NCBI GenBank assembly: GCA_015179025.1
Contig: WHUX01000129.1
Location: 93,210-157,209 of the forward strand
Direction of reading: 5' to 3'
DNA length: 64,000 nt
From: Terfezia claveryi
Taxonomy: Eukaryota; Ascomycota; Pezizomycetes; Pezizales; Pezizaceae
The position numbers were made by a program, and so were the translations under genes. Positions 23,830-36,008 of this stretch are shown here, one piece after another (within the stretch, counting starts at the first letter, position 1; each line of letters begins with the position of its first letter). Under the pieces are notes generated by a model. The model was given only the letters and a program-made list of their open reading frames with translations. It ran no database searches and was not told the origin of the DNA.

Positions 23830-25560
23830 ACTAAGCCTCAGCGATGCCCCATGCTAAAACCCTCTCTGTAGCTCAATGCAACTAGCCTATCTACAATAAA
23901 GAGTTGTTTGCAATCATGAATTACTTTTGGAAGTGACGAGATTGGTTGGTTAGTATTCTAGTAAATATCTATACAGACCACCAAGGGTTATAATATTGCA
24001 ATACTAAGCAGAAGCTCAACTCCTATTAATCTACTTAGTACCTCCGCATATTTGAGTTCATCTACAATATTTAATACAGACCCAGTTCCAAGATAGGTAA
24101 GTCTGATGGCCTGTCTAGACATTTAGAGGAAGAGAAATTACGTATAGATACTAAATTTTTTAAAGATGGACAACTAATAGTACTTGGAGAAGAGAATAAT
24201 AAGGAAGTCGAAGATATTGAAGTGGAAGGAATAGATGTAGCCAGATGGCAGAAAAAGAATGGACTATAGGTAGTATCCCATAAGTTTAAGTTAGAAGTGT
24301 TAAGACAGTACTGTAATAGCCAAGTAGCAGTGTATTGGGGAAGATATCATACTTAAGAGCTAGTATTAAGAATTTTACATAGGATAAGTAGTAAGAAGAT
24401 ATAATAAATTATATAACAAGATATACTAAGTGTCAGAAAGCAAAGGCAAATAGGTATAGCAGGTAGATAAAGTTGATACTGATACCAACTAAAGAACAAC
24501 CATTTAAGGAAATAGCTATGGACTTTATTAGTGAGCTACCAGAGTCAGAAGGCTTTAATACTATACTTGTTATTACAGACTAGTTTACAAAAGTATAATA
24601 CTATATTCTGGCAAAAACTATATGAATGGCATTTGATATAGCTAATTCCTATATTAATGAGATATGGAGACTCTATGGCCTTTCCTAATTTATCACCTCT
24701 GACCGTAGTCTACAGTTTACCTCTAGATTCCTCAAGGAGCTTAACTAAAAGCTCTATATAACCCTCTACCTTTTTACTGGCTATTACCTCCAGATTGATA
24801 GACTTGCTGAATGAGCAGTTCAAACATTTAAGCAGTACCTTTGCATATACTATCATGATAGGCAAGCTCATTAGAAATGATGGCTATCCTTAGCTAAGTT
24901 TACCTATAATACTACCACCCACTCTATCTACAAATACTTCTTTTACCGAAGTCTGTATGGCTTCAATCTTTATACTATCTACCTCTCAGATGACTACAAA
25001 TTTTCCTTTCCTGCTATAGAAGAATAGCTAGACCAAATGACAACAGTACACAACCAAATTCACAATACCCTTAGGCAAATCAATTATAAAAGAAGTGCTA
25101 TATACCTTGAAAAGGCATACAGGTTTGCTATCAATAACTGGGTATTGGTTGACTACTAAAATCTATAAATACAAGCTGAGAACAATCATTCTCTTACTAG
25201 TAAGGGGATAGGGCCCTACAAGGTTATAAAAGCTGTTGGTTTATATGCATATAGGCTTGAAGTTCTATAAGGCACACAATAGTATAATAGTATTCATGTT
25301 ACTATCTTGAAGCCATTCAGACAATGAAATAAGCTACAAGATATAGACGAAGATAAACTGGATATCTTCAAAGTCGAATCCATTATAGACTCCCACAAGA
25401 ATAAAGGAGTAGTCAAGTATAGAATATATTGAGAAAGATATATAGAGTTTGAAAATACTTGTGAGACCTTTGACAAGTTGGATAACTATCTAGAAAAGCT
25501 TAGAGAGTACCGAGAGAAGTTCCCCAATAAGCTATGAGATAAAAGAGACGTCTGAGGTTT
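23830..25560 (+). pseudogene. Ty3/gypsy relic B: RNase H to chromodomain
   Basis: Truncated at the left, it begins in RNase H (YNKELFAIMNYF, IYTDHQGL, YRPSSKIGKSDGLSR). A zinc-region remnant reads RYTKCQKAKA near 24422. The integrase core begins MDFISELPESEGFNTILVIT at about 24520. The post-integrase region includes SKGIGPYKVIKAVG at about 25200. A chromodomain follows at about 25365-25510 (VESIIDSHKNKGVVKYRIY, then TGA at an expected Trp). It is a different chromovirus family from relic A and from the element at 53853. Stops throughout make it dead. Confidence 0.82.
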
Positions 25561-26449
25561 GGACCTACATCTAGTATTTTTATAAGTAAAGATATGGTAC
25601 CTTTTATTCTCCTACTCATTGCCTTTTCCCTATGGGTTTTTTGGTAAGAGATTTGGTTTTTAATAGCTATAGTATATATGTATAGATATACTAGTCTTGT
25701 AGTACTCTGTCAAAGATAGAGGTATCTAATAATATTTGGTTAGTACCTAGCCACTGCCATTACTTGAGTTTTTACTAAATACTTGTTCCAAATCTAGGGT
25801 CAGAAAGAACTTGTATTTAGCTGTAGACAGCTGCCTAGAAATAGGGAGTAATATTGTGACTCAGGTAAGAGATCTACCTTTTACCGAGATAACTAATACC
25901 CTACTATATTACTGACTGTAATGGCCTGATCATCTATACAGATACAGGTAGTATATTGGGAGTATAGACATCAAAGAGATTAGATAAAGGAAGTGTGTAT
26001 TCTCTGATATTAGATCTTATGTATATATTCTCTTTAGTGTATTTCTATAATATTCTAATATGTAATACTCCTGTATTGTTATTTATTGTATGTAAGCTTG
26101 TCTCCTGTATGATAGTCTGACTACAAAATATTGTAGTTTGGACTACCTTATTAATAAATGTCAGACTGTAGAGTTCCTAAATAGGAAGTGTCTTTCTATT
26201 TTAGGAAACTACCTAATGTTAGTACTACTAAGCTGTTATAAGAAGTGTCATCAGATCTAATAAGTAGTTATTAGATCAACACTTCTATATAAGCTACTAC
26301 TTTTACATAGTTAATACAATAAGATCCATGTAGTGTTCTAACTCTATATATAGCTTTACTCTTATTGAGTCTACTTTATACTTGAGTTATTACTACATTT
26401 ATACTTTTACTTATTGCCAATAACCTCTTTATACCTTTGCTATTAACTT
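25561..26449. other. AT-rich region downstream of relic B
   Basis: Probably contains the untranslated end and LTR of relic B, but with no second LTR to compare I cannot define it. No gene seen. Confidence 0.4.
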
Positions 26450-26887
26450 GTATATTTATAGTTACCGCCCACCTATAATATATATAAATTATATATTTAT
26501 GTTTGAAGCCTTTTACTTGATTTTAACTTAAATACTTCCCTAACTAAAAATAAATCTAGTAGCTTATAAGCTCCTAGAACCAAATAGTACTAAGATTATT
26601 ACTTAGATAGTATACTATCATCAAACCTATTATATAATTTGAAATTAATATAATAAAAACTTCTAAAAACTACTTGAAAATATAATTAACCATAAGTAAC
26701 TTATAATTTACTAATAAGTTATATTTATTAATATAATAAATTATATAAATTACTATACTTTTATTATTATTTTTAGGTAATATATAATACTAATAGTTTA
26801 AATAATAGCTTATTCTACTAGATTCAAAGTCAGAATATAATAGAAGTTATATTTTATTTAGAAATAGAATATAGCTTCCTTATATTA
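26450..26887 (-). repeat. Heavily decayed LTR of the 645-bp family
   Basis: On the minus strand the order matches the LTR at 12781: CTATATTC then TAGAATAAGCTATTA and, further on, TTAATTTCAAATTATATAATA. Almost all C has become T, so this copy is older or more strongly mutated. Confidence 0.55.
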
Positions 26888-27443
26888 TTATAGTTATAAT
26901 AGCTTTAATAGATAGTACTTTACTAGATAGTAGCTTTATTAGATAGTAACTTTATTAAATAATAACTTTACTAGATAATAGTTAGTATAATAGTAATTTC
27001 TAAGTATATTAGATATATATTTTAATATTAGCTATATTAGAAAAATAGATTACTAAGATTTTATTCTTAATATTACTAACTAAATCTTAGTACAATATAT
27101 TATTTTATATATTATCTCCTAATATATACTAGTAATTCTATATTATAATTTCCAGTCTAGTTAGTAATTTATAGTTTTATACTTAAAACTTTAGAAAAAG
27201 TAATTTGTTATAAATAAATACCTATTTATAGTTCAATATATCTCTTAATATAAGCATATATATAGTAACTAAGTAAAAAAAATAAAAATATTCTTGTATC
27301 TAAAATATAGTCTTATACTAAGCCTCTGGTTAATACATAGTTAGCTTGCTATACTTAGAAAAGTCTTGGTTTTAAGCTGCTTTTATTCAGTTAAGTTTAA
27401 GAAAAGATACTGCCTAATAAAAGTTTAGCTCTTAGGTCTGCCC
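26888..27443. other. Extremely AT-rich spacer
   Basis: TAGTAACTTTA-type repeats at 26900-27000 and otherwise featureless. No gene seen. Confidence 0.5.
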
Positions 27444-27609
27444 TAATAGAATATATTATTCCTTATTATCATGATTCTTCTCCAAGATCATGTTTACGTA
27501 TATCTATATTATGCCAAGCCTACCAGCCTAGTCGGCTTTACCATATATACTATACTTTGCTATATGCTATATATATGCTGCTGCCATTACTATATATGTG
27601 GTACTAATA
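27444..27609 (-). repeat. 3' LTR of the copia element
   Basis: 166 bp, aligned end to end with 32678-32843; the differences I see are mostly C/T. Length is conserved exactly. Confidence 0.85.
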
Positions 27610-27759
27610 CCTTCCCTCAAGTATATAATGAAGTGAAGACAGAAAAACAAAAAGAAAAAAATAGTGGAACAACAAAACAAATAAAAGAAAGAGATAATAA
27701 TTTATATTCTTCCCCTATTTCCTATGTTCCTAAGATTCTGCTTTCTAATCTCTTTTTTA

Positions 27760-28130
27760 GGTCATTATTTAGAGACCAAAGAGCAAATAATATACTCCAC
27801 ACTCTCTAATCTACATATTGTCAGATTAGAATTATTTTTTAAGTCATTAGGGACTATAAAGTGAATAACATACCCTATACCCTCCAATCTGCATTTTATA
27901 TTATTAGATTAGAATTATTTTTAGGTTATTAGGGACTATGGAGTCAATAATATACTCCATATCCTCTAATATGTACTTTATTATCAGATTAGGATTATTT
28001 TTAGGTCATTTAGGGACTACGGAATAAATCACATACCCCACACCCTCTAATCTACATTTTATATTGTCAGATTAGGATTGTTTTTTAGGTCATTCAGAAC
28101 CAGGGAGTGAATAACATACCCTATACTGAT
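27760..28130 (-). repeat. 80-85-bp tandem repeat in copia 3' region
   Basis: Four to five copies of a unit with plus-strand form CAGATTAGGATTATTTTTAG, GTCATT(T)AGGGACTA, CATACCC..ACCCTCTAATCT. It lies between the RNase H end and the 3' LTR, where copia elements are usually short. Confidence 0.85.
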
Positions 28131-28407
28131 TTGATTATGTACAAAATGTTTTTGGGAGAGGAATACTTTCATCTATATAGTGAGATTCCCTCTTCATATA
28201 TAGGTATAGTTGATTACGAGAGGGGAAAACTCTATAACATAGTCTACATTGATGATATTATGATGCTTTGAACCATAAGCCCATTAATTTTATATGATAC
28301 TTATATGGTTCTCGAGGTAGAGTATTTGTAAGAGCATCTACTATCATATCTTTTATTGCAATGTATACAATTAAACATTATCCAGATTTGACCGTATGAG
28401 TGATAAA

Positions 28408-31400
28408 TTATTCTCTCACATATATATATTTTATATGAAGCAAGTATTTACTATATTTTGCTAGTACAAGGGCTCCCTTATTATTACTATATAGAAAAGG
28501 AGTTTTTTCTAGAAGTTTTAAGTTTTCTAAGAATCCCATAATCCATGTTAGCTCTCTTACAGCTTCTGTACTGGCAATAAATTCTGCTTCTATTAAATTT
28601 AGAGCTATTAGGCCTTGTCGTTTAGAATACCAAGAAATTAGAGTCCTATATAAAAAGAATACATATACTTCAGTAGACTTGCAGAATATAGTATAGTCTA
28701 AGAAAGAGGCATCAAAGTATCCTATCAAGAATATTGGAATAGGTATAGGGTTCCTAAGTATAAAAGATTTTCCAAGAGTTAGGTATCCGGAATTGTGAGA
28801 TCATAGGTAGTATAATATTCTCATTATACCTACTCAGTATTATTGAGTAGGTTTTGACAAGAATTGAGCTAATTTCATTATTGCATAACTGATATCAGGT
28901 CTCGTATCTACTATTTGATACATCAGTCTACCAATTGCTCTTTAATATACCCCCATCTCTAATAAATCCAATATAGTATTGTTAGCCTCTTCTTCTCATT
29001 TTTCTTTGGAGTTTATTGGTATAAAGACAGGTATAGTATTGGACATATGAAATTCTTTCAAGATTTTATGGACATATGAGGCTTGATCAATGTATAACCT
29101 CTATTTTTGTCAGTTTTGAGTTATCATCATTCCAATATATCTAGATACAGGACTAAGGTCTTTGAATTTGTATTTTTTTAGAGATCTTCTCTTTTGTCTC
29201 CCTTGTCTTAGTCTTATTTCCTACAATTAAGATATCATCAACATGTACTAAGATGAAGAAAAGTTGGCAGATCCATAGTACTTAATTAGAGTTAAAACGT
29301 TTCAAACCAATCTGAGCCAGAAATTTACTTAGGTCTTCCTACTATACTTTTGTAGATTGTTTGAGACTGTATATTGATCTTAGTATTAAGTATACTATAC
29401 CTAGATTATTGGTTTCTTTATATCCTTCTGGTTGGGCCATATATATAAGGAAGTCTTTTAGGAGGCTATTTAGGAAAGCTGAAATAAAATCTCTTTATTT
29501 AATTTCCTAATCATTGAGTGCTACTAGGTGGAGGATAATCTACAATAAGATGAATCTGATAACTGGAGCATATATCTTATTATAGTTGATGCCTTTTATC
29601 TGGGAGTTTCCCTATGCTACCAAATAAGCTTTAAAGTATTGTATAGTAGGTATCTCCCCTAGTTATAGCTGTTCTTCTACTGTTTTGATTGTAAAAACCT
29701 ATTTGTTTTTGATGACAATTGTACCTTTAGGAGGTGCAACTAGTTGCCATGTTTGATTGTTAATTAAGGAAGCATATTTTTTGTCATATACTTTCTTCCA
29801 GTTATTAGCTTGAGGTGATTTTATAGCTATCTTATAACTTAGGGGAATCTTAAAATTAAACTTGATTGTTGAGTTTAAGATTGTTTTTAGTTGTAGGTAG
29901 GCATCATATAGTATATAGTTCACATCCATTGGGATCCTTTGTATGTGGTCATTATAAAAGGGTAGTTATTGTTATAGATTTTAAGCCACTAGAGAATGAG
30001 GATAAGTTGTCATTGCCTGATGGTGAGCTTTGTCCAGTTCAACCTGTTCTATAATTTTATTATCATTATCCAATATATCATCTAGTAGTTCTCCAAGAAT
30101 GTTTTTTCCTAGTGGTAAACCTCCTTTTGAGAACTTCTCATGTCTATCTTCAAAGAATATTGTATCTCGGTATTTTCTTATTACATTGCCCTTAATATTG
30201 AAGAGTTGAAATATATTCTCTTTGTCATAATATCCTATAACTATATATTCCTTACTGTATGACTCCAATTTTTTCTTTTTTTTATTTGGGATATGTGCAT
30301 ATATTCTGTATCCCTAAATACAGATATAGCTGAGATAAAGTTTGATACCATATAAAGCTTCATAAGGTGTCATTTTAAGGTTTAGCCCTTTTGCTTTTAT
30401 AGGTGTCCCATTATTTAGGTACATAGCATAGAGCACAGCCTAACCCTAGAAATCTAGTCATAGATTTGCACAATTGAGTATAGTGGATATTGAGTGAATT
30501 ATAATATAGTAATATACCTTTGTATCTCTGTTTATTTCGGAGCTATATGATTGTGTTGTAACTTGTTTTACACCTTGATCTTTTAACTATAATTTGAATT
30601 CAATATCCAACCACTCTCCACCTCCATCAGTATAAAGACACTTGACTTTGCAATCAAATTGTCTCTCTACTTAGGCCTTATATTCTCTAAAGATTTTTAC
30701 TACTTTGCCTTTTTTCTTCAACAGATATATCTATGTATAGTAGGACTTGCCACAAACCATAAGACAAGTATACTTGTGGCTTCAAAAATCAGCAACATAC
30801 ATAGGTCCATACAAATCTACATAGATAATCTCCAAATTAGCTTTTAGAAACTTGCCTGCCATACATAAAATTTGATATTGTTGATGTATTTTGACATAGT
30901 CATCATAATTTAGCTTGTTTTTCCTAGGTTCCCCAAATTCAATGCCATCAATAAGCTTAGAGACTAGGAATAGGTATTTTTTATTAATGTAACCTAGTTT
31001 TCAATACTATATATCTAGTTGTTAAGTATCCATTCGATATTTTATTGTATAGGAGTTTTGCATCAGTTTTGTAGTTAGGAGTTAAATTCTGTCTGGAAAT
31101 GATACTATTTATAGCATAACTTATTGAGGAGAGTATTCTTGCAGGTAGTAAACAAAATTCTCCCTATCTGCAACTACCTAAAGAGCTTCCAGCTTAAATA
31201 CATAACACTTGCTATTATTCAATGAAAACTATAAACCCTTTGTTTCCAGTTATCTTATTAATATGAAATGTGTATTCAGAAGAAGGTCGGGGGAATATAT
31301 CATATCTAAGATTAATATAGTTCTATATTGTAATTGTAGGATAAGATCCTCTTTTGCAGTCACATAAATAATCCTATTTACTATTTCGACTAGTATTGAT

Positions 31401-31480
31401 TTGATCATTTAAGTATTCGTAAGGAGTTTAAGATTGCTAGTATAGTGAATAGAGGCTCTTAAATCAAGTATCCACCATTA
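28408..31480 (-). pseudogene. Copia pol: integrase, RT and RNase H remnants
   Basis: On the minus strand, integrase-end motifs occur at about 30300-30400 (YLNNGTP, TPYEALYGIK). They are followed at 30268-29981 by SKEYIVIGYYDKENIFQLF. RT starts at about 29929 (SYKIAIKSPQANNWKKVYD, NNQTWQLV). Its catalytic VDD is intact at 29234-29242 (VHVDDILIVGNK). RNase H is at 28728-28408 (SWYSKRQGLIAL, EAEFIASTEAVREL), with the expected DN read as NN. The fragments are separated by stops and shifts. Confidence 0.85.
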
Positions 31481-32640
31481 TTTATGTTTTGCTAAATCAG
31501 TTGATTATATTATATAATAGTGATTAATAACTCTTGTAATACTCTTTCTAATTGGAATATCTCAAACTGTCTTTACCTAGTTCTTTTGTTTTTATTACTT
31601 ATGTATATCTTCCTATGATTTAGATAAGGATTCGCAGGAAAAAGAAAAAGAAGAGGATTCTTCAGCAGAAGAAAATTGTCTATCCTTCTTCTTCTTATCC
31701 ATCTGTTTTAAGATTCTGTAGGTAGATTATTGTTTGTAGTATATCCTTATGTATTTCTTCCGTGTCTCAACCTTATCACTATTTCTGGTAAATCTTCCTT
31801 TTTTTTCTCGACTCTAGTTTTGATATTGTATAGGTTATAGTTTTGGATATTTTATCCAACAATCATTGATTCTATGATTTGATAGTCCACAATATTCGCA
31901 TTTTGTCTATGTTTCATTCTGAGAATTCTTTGCCATATATGCTACTGTAGTAGGTTGAAATATAGAGGTAATAGTTTCTACTATTTTCTACAGTTAGACT
32001 ATAGCCATTCATTTTTGTATTAGCTTTTTTTTTCTTATATATGATTGCCTAATGTCTTTTATATCTAGCAGATTATTATTGTTGTCTATATTTGTAAAAG
32101 TAGTGATAAGGGTAGCATATTCTGAGAGAAGGTTTACTAGAATTTACTACTTTACTTTCTGATAACAAATGTTTTGCCTCAGGTATTTTAAGTCAGCTAC
32201 TGTGTTCATAACCTGGTTAATAAATAAAAGAATAGTTTGTTCAGAATACTGACTAAAGGAATTGAGCGTTATTATTAGCTGGAAGATATTTGCTAAGGAG
32301 GAGGATTGAAATCGGCTCTCAAGAGTCTTCTAGGCTTCTCATACAGTCATCTTGTTAGTCAAAGATAACTGAATTTCAGATTTATATCTAAAGTAAATTT
32401 CTGAAAATGCCCACTTATTAGCCTTTGCCTAGCTGATATTTGTATCTAGTAGTTTATAATCAATAAGGTCGAGAAAACATATTCTCATAAGGAGGATCCT
32501 CATATTTTTTTTCCATATCCCATAGTTATTATGGTCGATAAGATTAAAGACTAGAGTCTCTCAATGAAGAGACTTTAGGATATCTAGGTCTTCCATAATA
32601 GCTTTCAAAGAGATTTAGTTAATTAGAAGAGGTTTTTTAG
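31481..32640 (-). pseudogene. Copia gag remnant with intact zinc knuckle
   Basis: A perfect CX2CX4HX4C knuckle (CEYCGLSNHRINDC) is encoded at 31900-31859 on the minus strand. The upstream frame is broken by many stops but lies between the 5' LTR and pol as expected for gag. The knuckle would have bound the element RNA during packaging. Confidence 0.75.
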
Positions 32641-32659
32641 ATGTATCTGCAATGTAGAT

Positions 32660-32677
32660 ACAAATGGCTTCATAACC
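32660..32677 (-). promoter_or_regulatory. Candidate primer site: initiator tRNA-Met half
   Basis: Directly inside the 5' LTR the minus strand reads GGTTATGAAGCC. GGTTATGA is complementary to the anticodon stem-loop of initiator tRNA-Met (UCAUAACC), the region used as a half-tRNA primer by Drosophila copia. Beyond eight bases the match needs one inserted base. Confidence 0.45.
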
Positions 32678-32843
32678 TAATAAAATATATTATTTCTTAT
32701 CATCATGATTCTTCTCCAAGATCATGTTTATGTATATCTACATCATGCCAAGCCCGCCAGCCTAGTCAGCTCTGCCATATACAGTATGCTCTGCCATATG
32801 CTGTACATGTGCCGCTGCCATTGCTGTACATGTGGTACTAACA
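32678..32843 (-). repeat. 5' LTR of the copia element
   Basis: 166 bp; the right edge ACTAACA is the TGTTAGT start on the minus strand. It is less AT-shifted than the 3' LTR. Confidence 0.85.
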
Positions 32844-33000
32844 CGCCCATGCTTAGGAGCCCGTGCCAACCAGGCTAATTCCTGCTCAACTAGAGTGTAT
32901 TTGTTATGAAACTATGATGTTTTGTATCCACACCACAACATAAGTTTCGCTCTCCACATGGCCTAGTCTAAGCATCATAGTTTAACATTCCCTACACCTC

Positions 33001-33560
33001 TGCGAGCGTATGCGAGCTTCCCAGTGCGAGCGTATGCAAGCTTCCCAGTGCGAGCTTTCCTCCATGCGTGCGTGTGCGAGCTTCCCTAGTGCGAGCTTCC
33101 CTCCCTGCGAGCTTCACTCAATGCCAGCGTATGCGAGCTTCCCACTGCGAGCGTATGCAAGCTTCCCAGTGCGAGCTTTCCTCCATATGAGCGTGTGCGA
33201 GCTTCCCAGTGCGAGCGTCCCTCCATGCGAGTGTTCTCTCTATACGAGCGTATCCCTCTATGCGAGCGTTCCCTCTATGCGAGCTATCCAGTGCAAGCAT
33301 ATGCGAGCTTTCCAGTGTGAGCTTTCCTCCATGCGAGCGTGTGCGAGCTTATGCAAGCTTGTGCGGGCTTGTGCGAGCTTCCCAGTGCGAGCTTCCCTCT
33401 ATGCGAGCATGTCCTCCATTTGAGCGTACCTCCATGTGAGCTTCCCTCCATGTGAGCTTGTGCAAGCTTCCCAGTGCGAGCGTTCCAGTGCTAGTGTGTG
33501 TCAATATAAGCGTCCCCAGTACAAGTGTGTCCCTCCATGCAAGCGTGTGCATGAGTGTTT
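33001..33560 (+). repeat. GCGAGC minisatellite with 8-bp steps
   Basis: Units on TGCGAGCG-TATGCGAG-CTTCCCAG. Spacings are mainly 24 or 16 bp with a 40-bp case, so the basic step appears to be 8 bp. The open frames across it are repetitive Cys/Ser/Arg peptides with no domain; I do not call a gene. Confidence 0.85.
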
Positions 33561-35047
33561 CTATGGCCAACCATGTCCTTATTCCCACTATTTTACTCCA
33601 TCGAATGCTTCAAGCTCTCCGGTCGAAGGGACCAAAAATATAGAGGTACTTCTCGTCCTAGCGGAGAGAACATACACTGTGTGACCGGGATATCGAGAGC
33701 TTCAAATGAGCAAAGCAGAGCCCATAATGGCGGGAAAAAGGAGGGTGACCTCACAAGTGTGCAAGTATATTCTAAGGCCATGCGAGATGCCTCTGCTATT
33801 CCCACATACACATATATAGAACCCCCCAAAAAGTGAATGTATATGCTTCTCTCAAAAAAAGCGCTGAACATCATTCTGACGTTAGCTAACGTCAGAGCAA
33901 GTACTATATAGTCAGCCAAAAACGTCATCGCAAGCACTAACATATGCCACCCGACTTAGCGAAAACCTAACTTAACAAGCAAAAAATCACCATTCCCACT
34001 ATACCACCCTGAGTTATCTCTGGCATCGCTCATCTCTATATCACTCATGATAGTTGCGGGTTCTATAAATTTAATTGAATCAGTCTGATTGGCACAATTT
34101 CCTTTCCAGTTGTCAATATCCCGATATCTAGTGAAGTTGGCAGTTGTTGAGAAGTTTCTTGTTAACGTTTTGTACTGAAATTTTTGTGTTGTTTATGTCT
34201 AATTTACTAGTTATGTTTACATAGGTAGTTACTTGTTTATCCGCGCACATGAATTATCTGTGGAACAGATCGCATGACCCCCGGATGTGGTGGCCCGTCT
34301 CCACAAAGGTTCAAGCGTGCGCCGCAGCTTAAAACCAAGACTCTCCTAAGCATAGCAAGCTAACTATGCGTCGACTAGAGGCTTGGCATGAGACTATCCA
34401 AAATATGCTTATTTACTATGTGGGACCGGCGAATGTATGCTTGCAACCCATATATGCTTGTATCCAGTATGCTTGTATCCAGAGTACTCTGTATAAGAAT
34501 ATATTGGTTATAAGCATATTCCCCTCCGTCCGAACGATATGCTTGTATCGAGCGTCATCTGTACCAGTGAACAGGCATAGCAAATTTCCATTGTATTTCT
34601 AATTGTTTATGTACACAAGAGATTAAGCTATTAGAACCAGTACCATCAGGATCCGAACCAGTGTCCACCTCCAACGTCCCTGGACACCCTTGCCCATAGA
34701 ACCTGCCACTTACGTAGACCAACACGTCATGGTTCCTGGCGCCAATACTGAGCATCGTACGTCATGGAAGAGATACTAGGCGTTGTGCGCATTGCATCGG
34801 AGCCATCGCAGAGTTGATATCTGCGCAATGGCAATTCTGCTGCCCCTTGCCAGACCGCGTGGATAGAGATGTAAAATTGGTTAGCTGTGCTTGCAGATAT
34901 CGCGGGTCTGGCAATGCTCTCACCTTTATTAACTGAACTTGCCTGCTCGCATTCACTGAACTTGCTTGCTGGCAAGCATTGCCGGATCGCCTGGGCAATA
35001 CTGAAGAATTCGTTAGCTATGCTTGCAGATATATCGCCCTGGGAAAA
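33561..35047. other. GC-balanced non-coding island
   Basis: Base composition differs sharply from the AT-rich flanks and the RIP-type signature is absent. It has no frame I can support. A 22-bp perfect palindrome lies at 33875-33896. Two copies of TTAGCT(G/A)TGCTTGCAGATAT occur at 34881 and 35012, about 130 bp apart. Confidence 0.5.
33875..33896. promoter_or_regulatory. 22-bp perfect palindrome with two TGACGT half-sites
   Basis: The core TGACGTTAGCTAACGTCA extends one TC/GA step on each side. TGACGT is the half-site bound by ATF/CREB-type bZIP proteins in general; whether it is used here is unknown. Confidence 0.4.
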
Positions 35048-35320
35048 TCAGCCTAGGCATTTGCATGCATGGGTACAAAAATACCTGGACATTGGCACTC
35101 TACAAAACAGCCTTGACGTTGGCACTGTTGAAAACTGCCTGGACATTGGCATGCGTCGGTACAAAAGTCCCTGGACATTGGCACCGATACAAAGATGCCT
35201 GGACATTGGCACTGTGCAAAACAGCCTGGACATTAGCATGCATCCGTACCTTACTGCCTGGACATTGGCAGCATGCAAAACAGTCTGGATATTCGCATCA
35301 TATAAGCCTCGATTCACCGT
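35048..35320 (+). repeat. 27/33-bp minisatellite, CCTGGACATTGGCA core
   Basis: About nine units on GCCTGGACATTGGCACTG spaced 27 or 33 bp. Both spacings are multiples of three, so frames stay open on both strands (for example a 147-residue stretch at 34887-35330). A short expressed repeat protein cannot be excluded, but nothing else supports it. Confidence 0.8.
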
Positions 35321-35830
35321 CCTTCAGTAGACATGTGTCGGACAGTGTCCAGTTGAAATGATCAATGTCAGGAAATAACGAGTGCGACAGGTTTGCTTCA
35401 TGAACAGGCTTGCATCATGTACGCAGATTTCATGATGTATCATACAAGCGACACAAATAAGAAGAATATATAGGGACATGCGAGAATACTTCTGTGCGTG
35501 CAGGGTATATACGAACGAATGAGTGGACTTGTGTATATCTATCTCTCCAAGTGCGAAAGCGGCCTTCGGCCGGTCAGCTTGGCATTCCGGTCAGCTTGGC
35601 ATTTCCAGCTTCTTACCTTCAACCTCCGACGCAACCTTTCAAACCACTACATCACAGCAGCACTGTCGCCTCTGCTGCCAGTGCCACTGCCCCAGTGCCG
35701 ATTCCGGCATCTAACCCTATATATCTACTTGCTATACCTTTGGACTGGGTCTTTCTGAGTTGGCTCGAAAGACACCAGTCTATGTTTGTCATAGATATTT
35801 ACCGAATTCTACTACCAACCCAAAAAACCA

Positions 35831-36008
35831 TGCTCTCAATATGTATGAAAATCATACTTCCGCGAGCTCTCAATATGTATGAAAACGATGCTTTCGTGAG
35901 CTCTCAATATGTTTGAAAACCATGCTTTCGTGAGCTCTCAATATGTATGAAAATCATACTTTCACGAGCTCTCAATATGTATAAAAACAATGCTGTCGCG
36001 AGCTCTCA
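35831..36008 (+). repeat. 34-bp tandem repeat
   Basis: Five to six units of GAGCTCTCAATATGTATGAA plus AACGATGCTTTCGT, 34 bp each, with few substitutions. Confidence 0.85.

Larger units (their letters stand above)
27444..32843 (-). mobile_element. Ty1/copia element, complete but decayed
   Basis: Read on the minus strand: 5' LTR 32678-32843, gag, protease/integrase, RT, RNase H, then a tandem repeat region and the 3' LTR 27444-27609. Both LTRs are 166 bp and begin TGTTAGTACC or its C-to-T form. The flanks TGCCC (27439-27443) and CGCCC (32844-32848) are a 5-bp duplication with one C/T change. Integrase before RT is the copia order. Both LTRs end TTA rather than CA. Many stops show that it is inactive. 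Confidence 0.88.

Noticed and set aside
28240..28275. Plus-strand YIDDI motif resembling an RT active site
   Set aside because: It lies on the strand opposite to the copia element, and I could not extend it to other RT motifs; probably chance or a very small fragment.
33010..33588. Cys/Ser/Arg-rich frames resembling small secreted proteins
   Set aside because: Product of the GCGAGC minisatellite; no signal peptide and similar frames on both strands.
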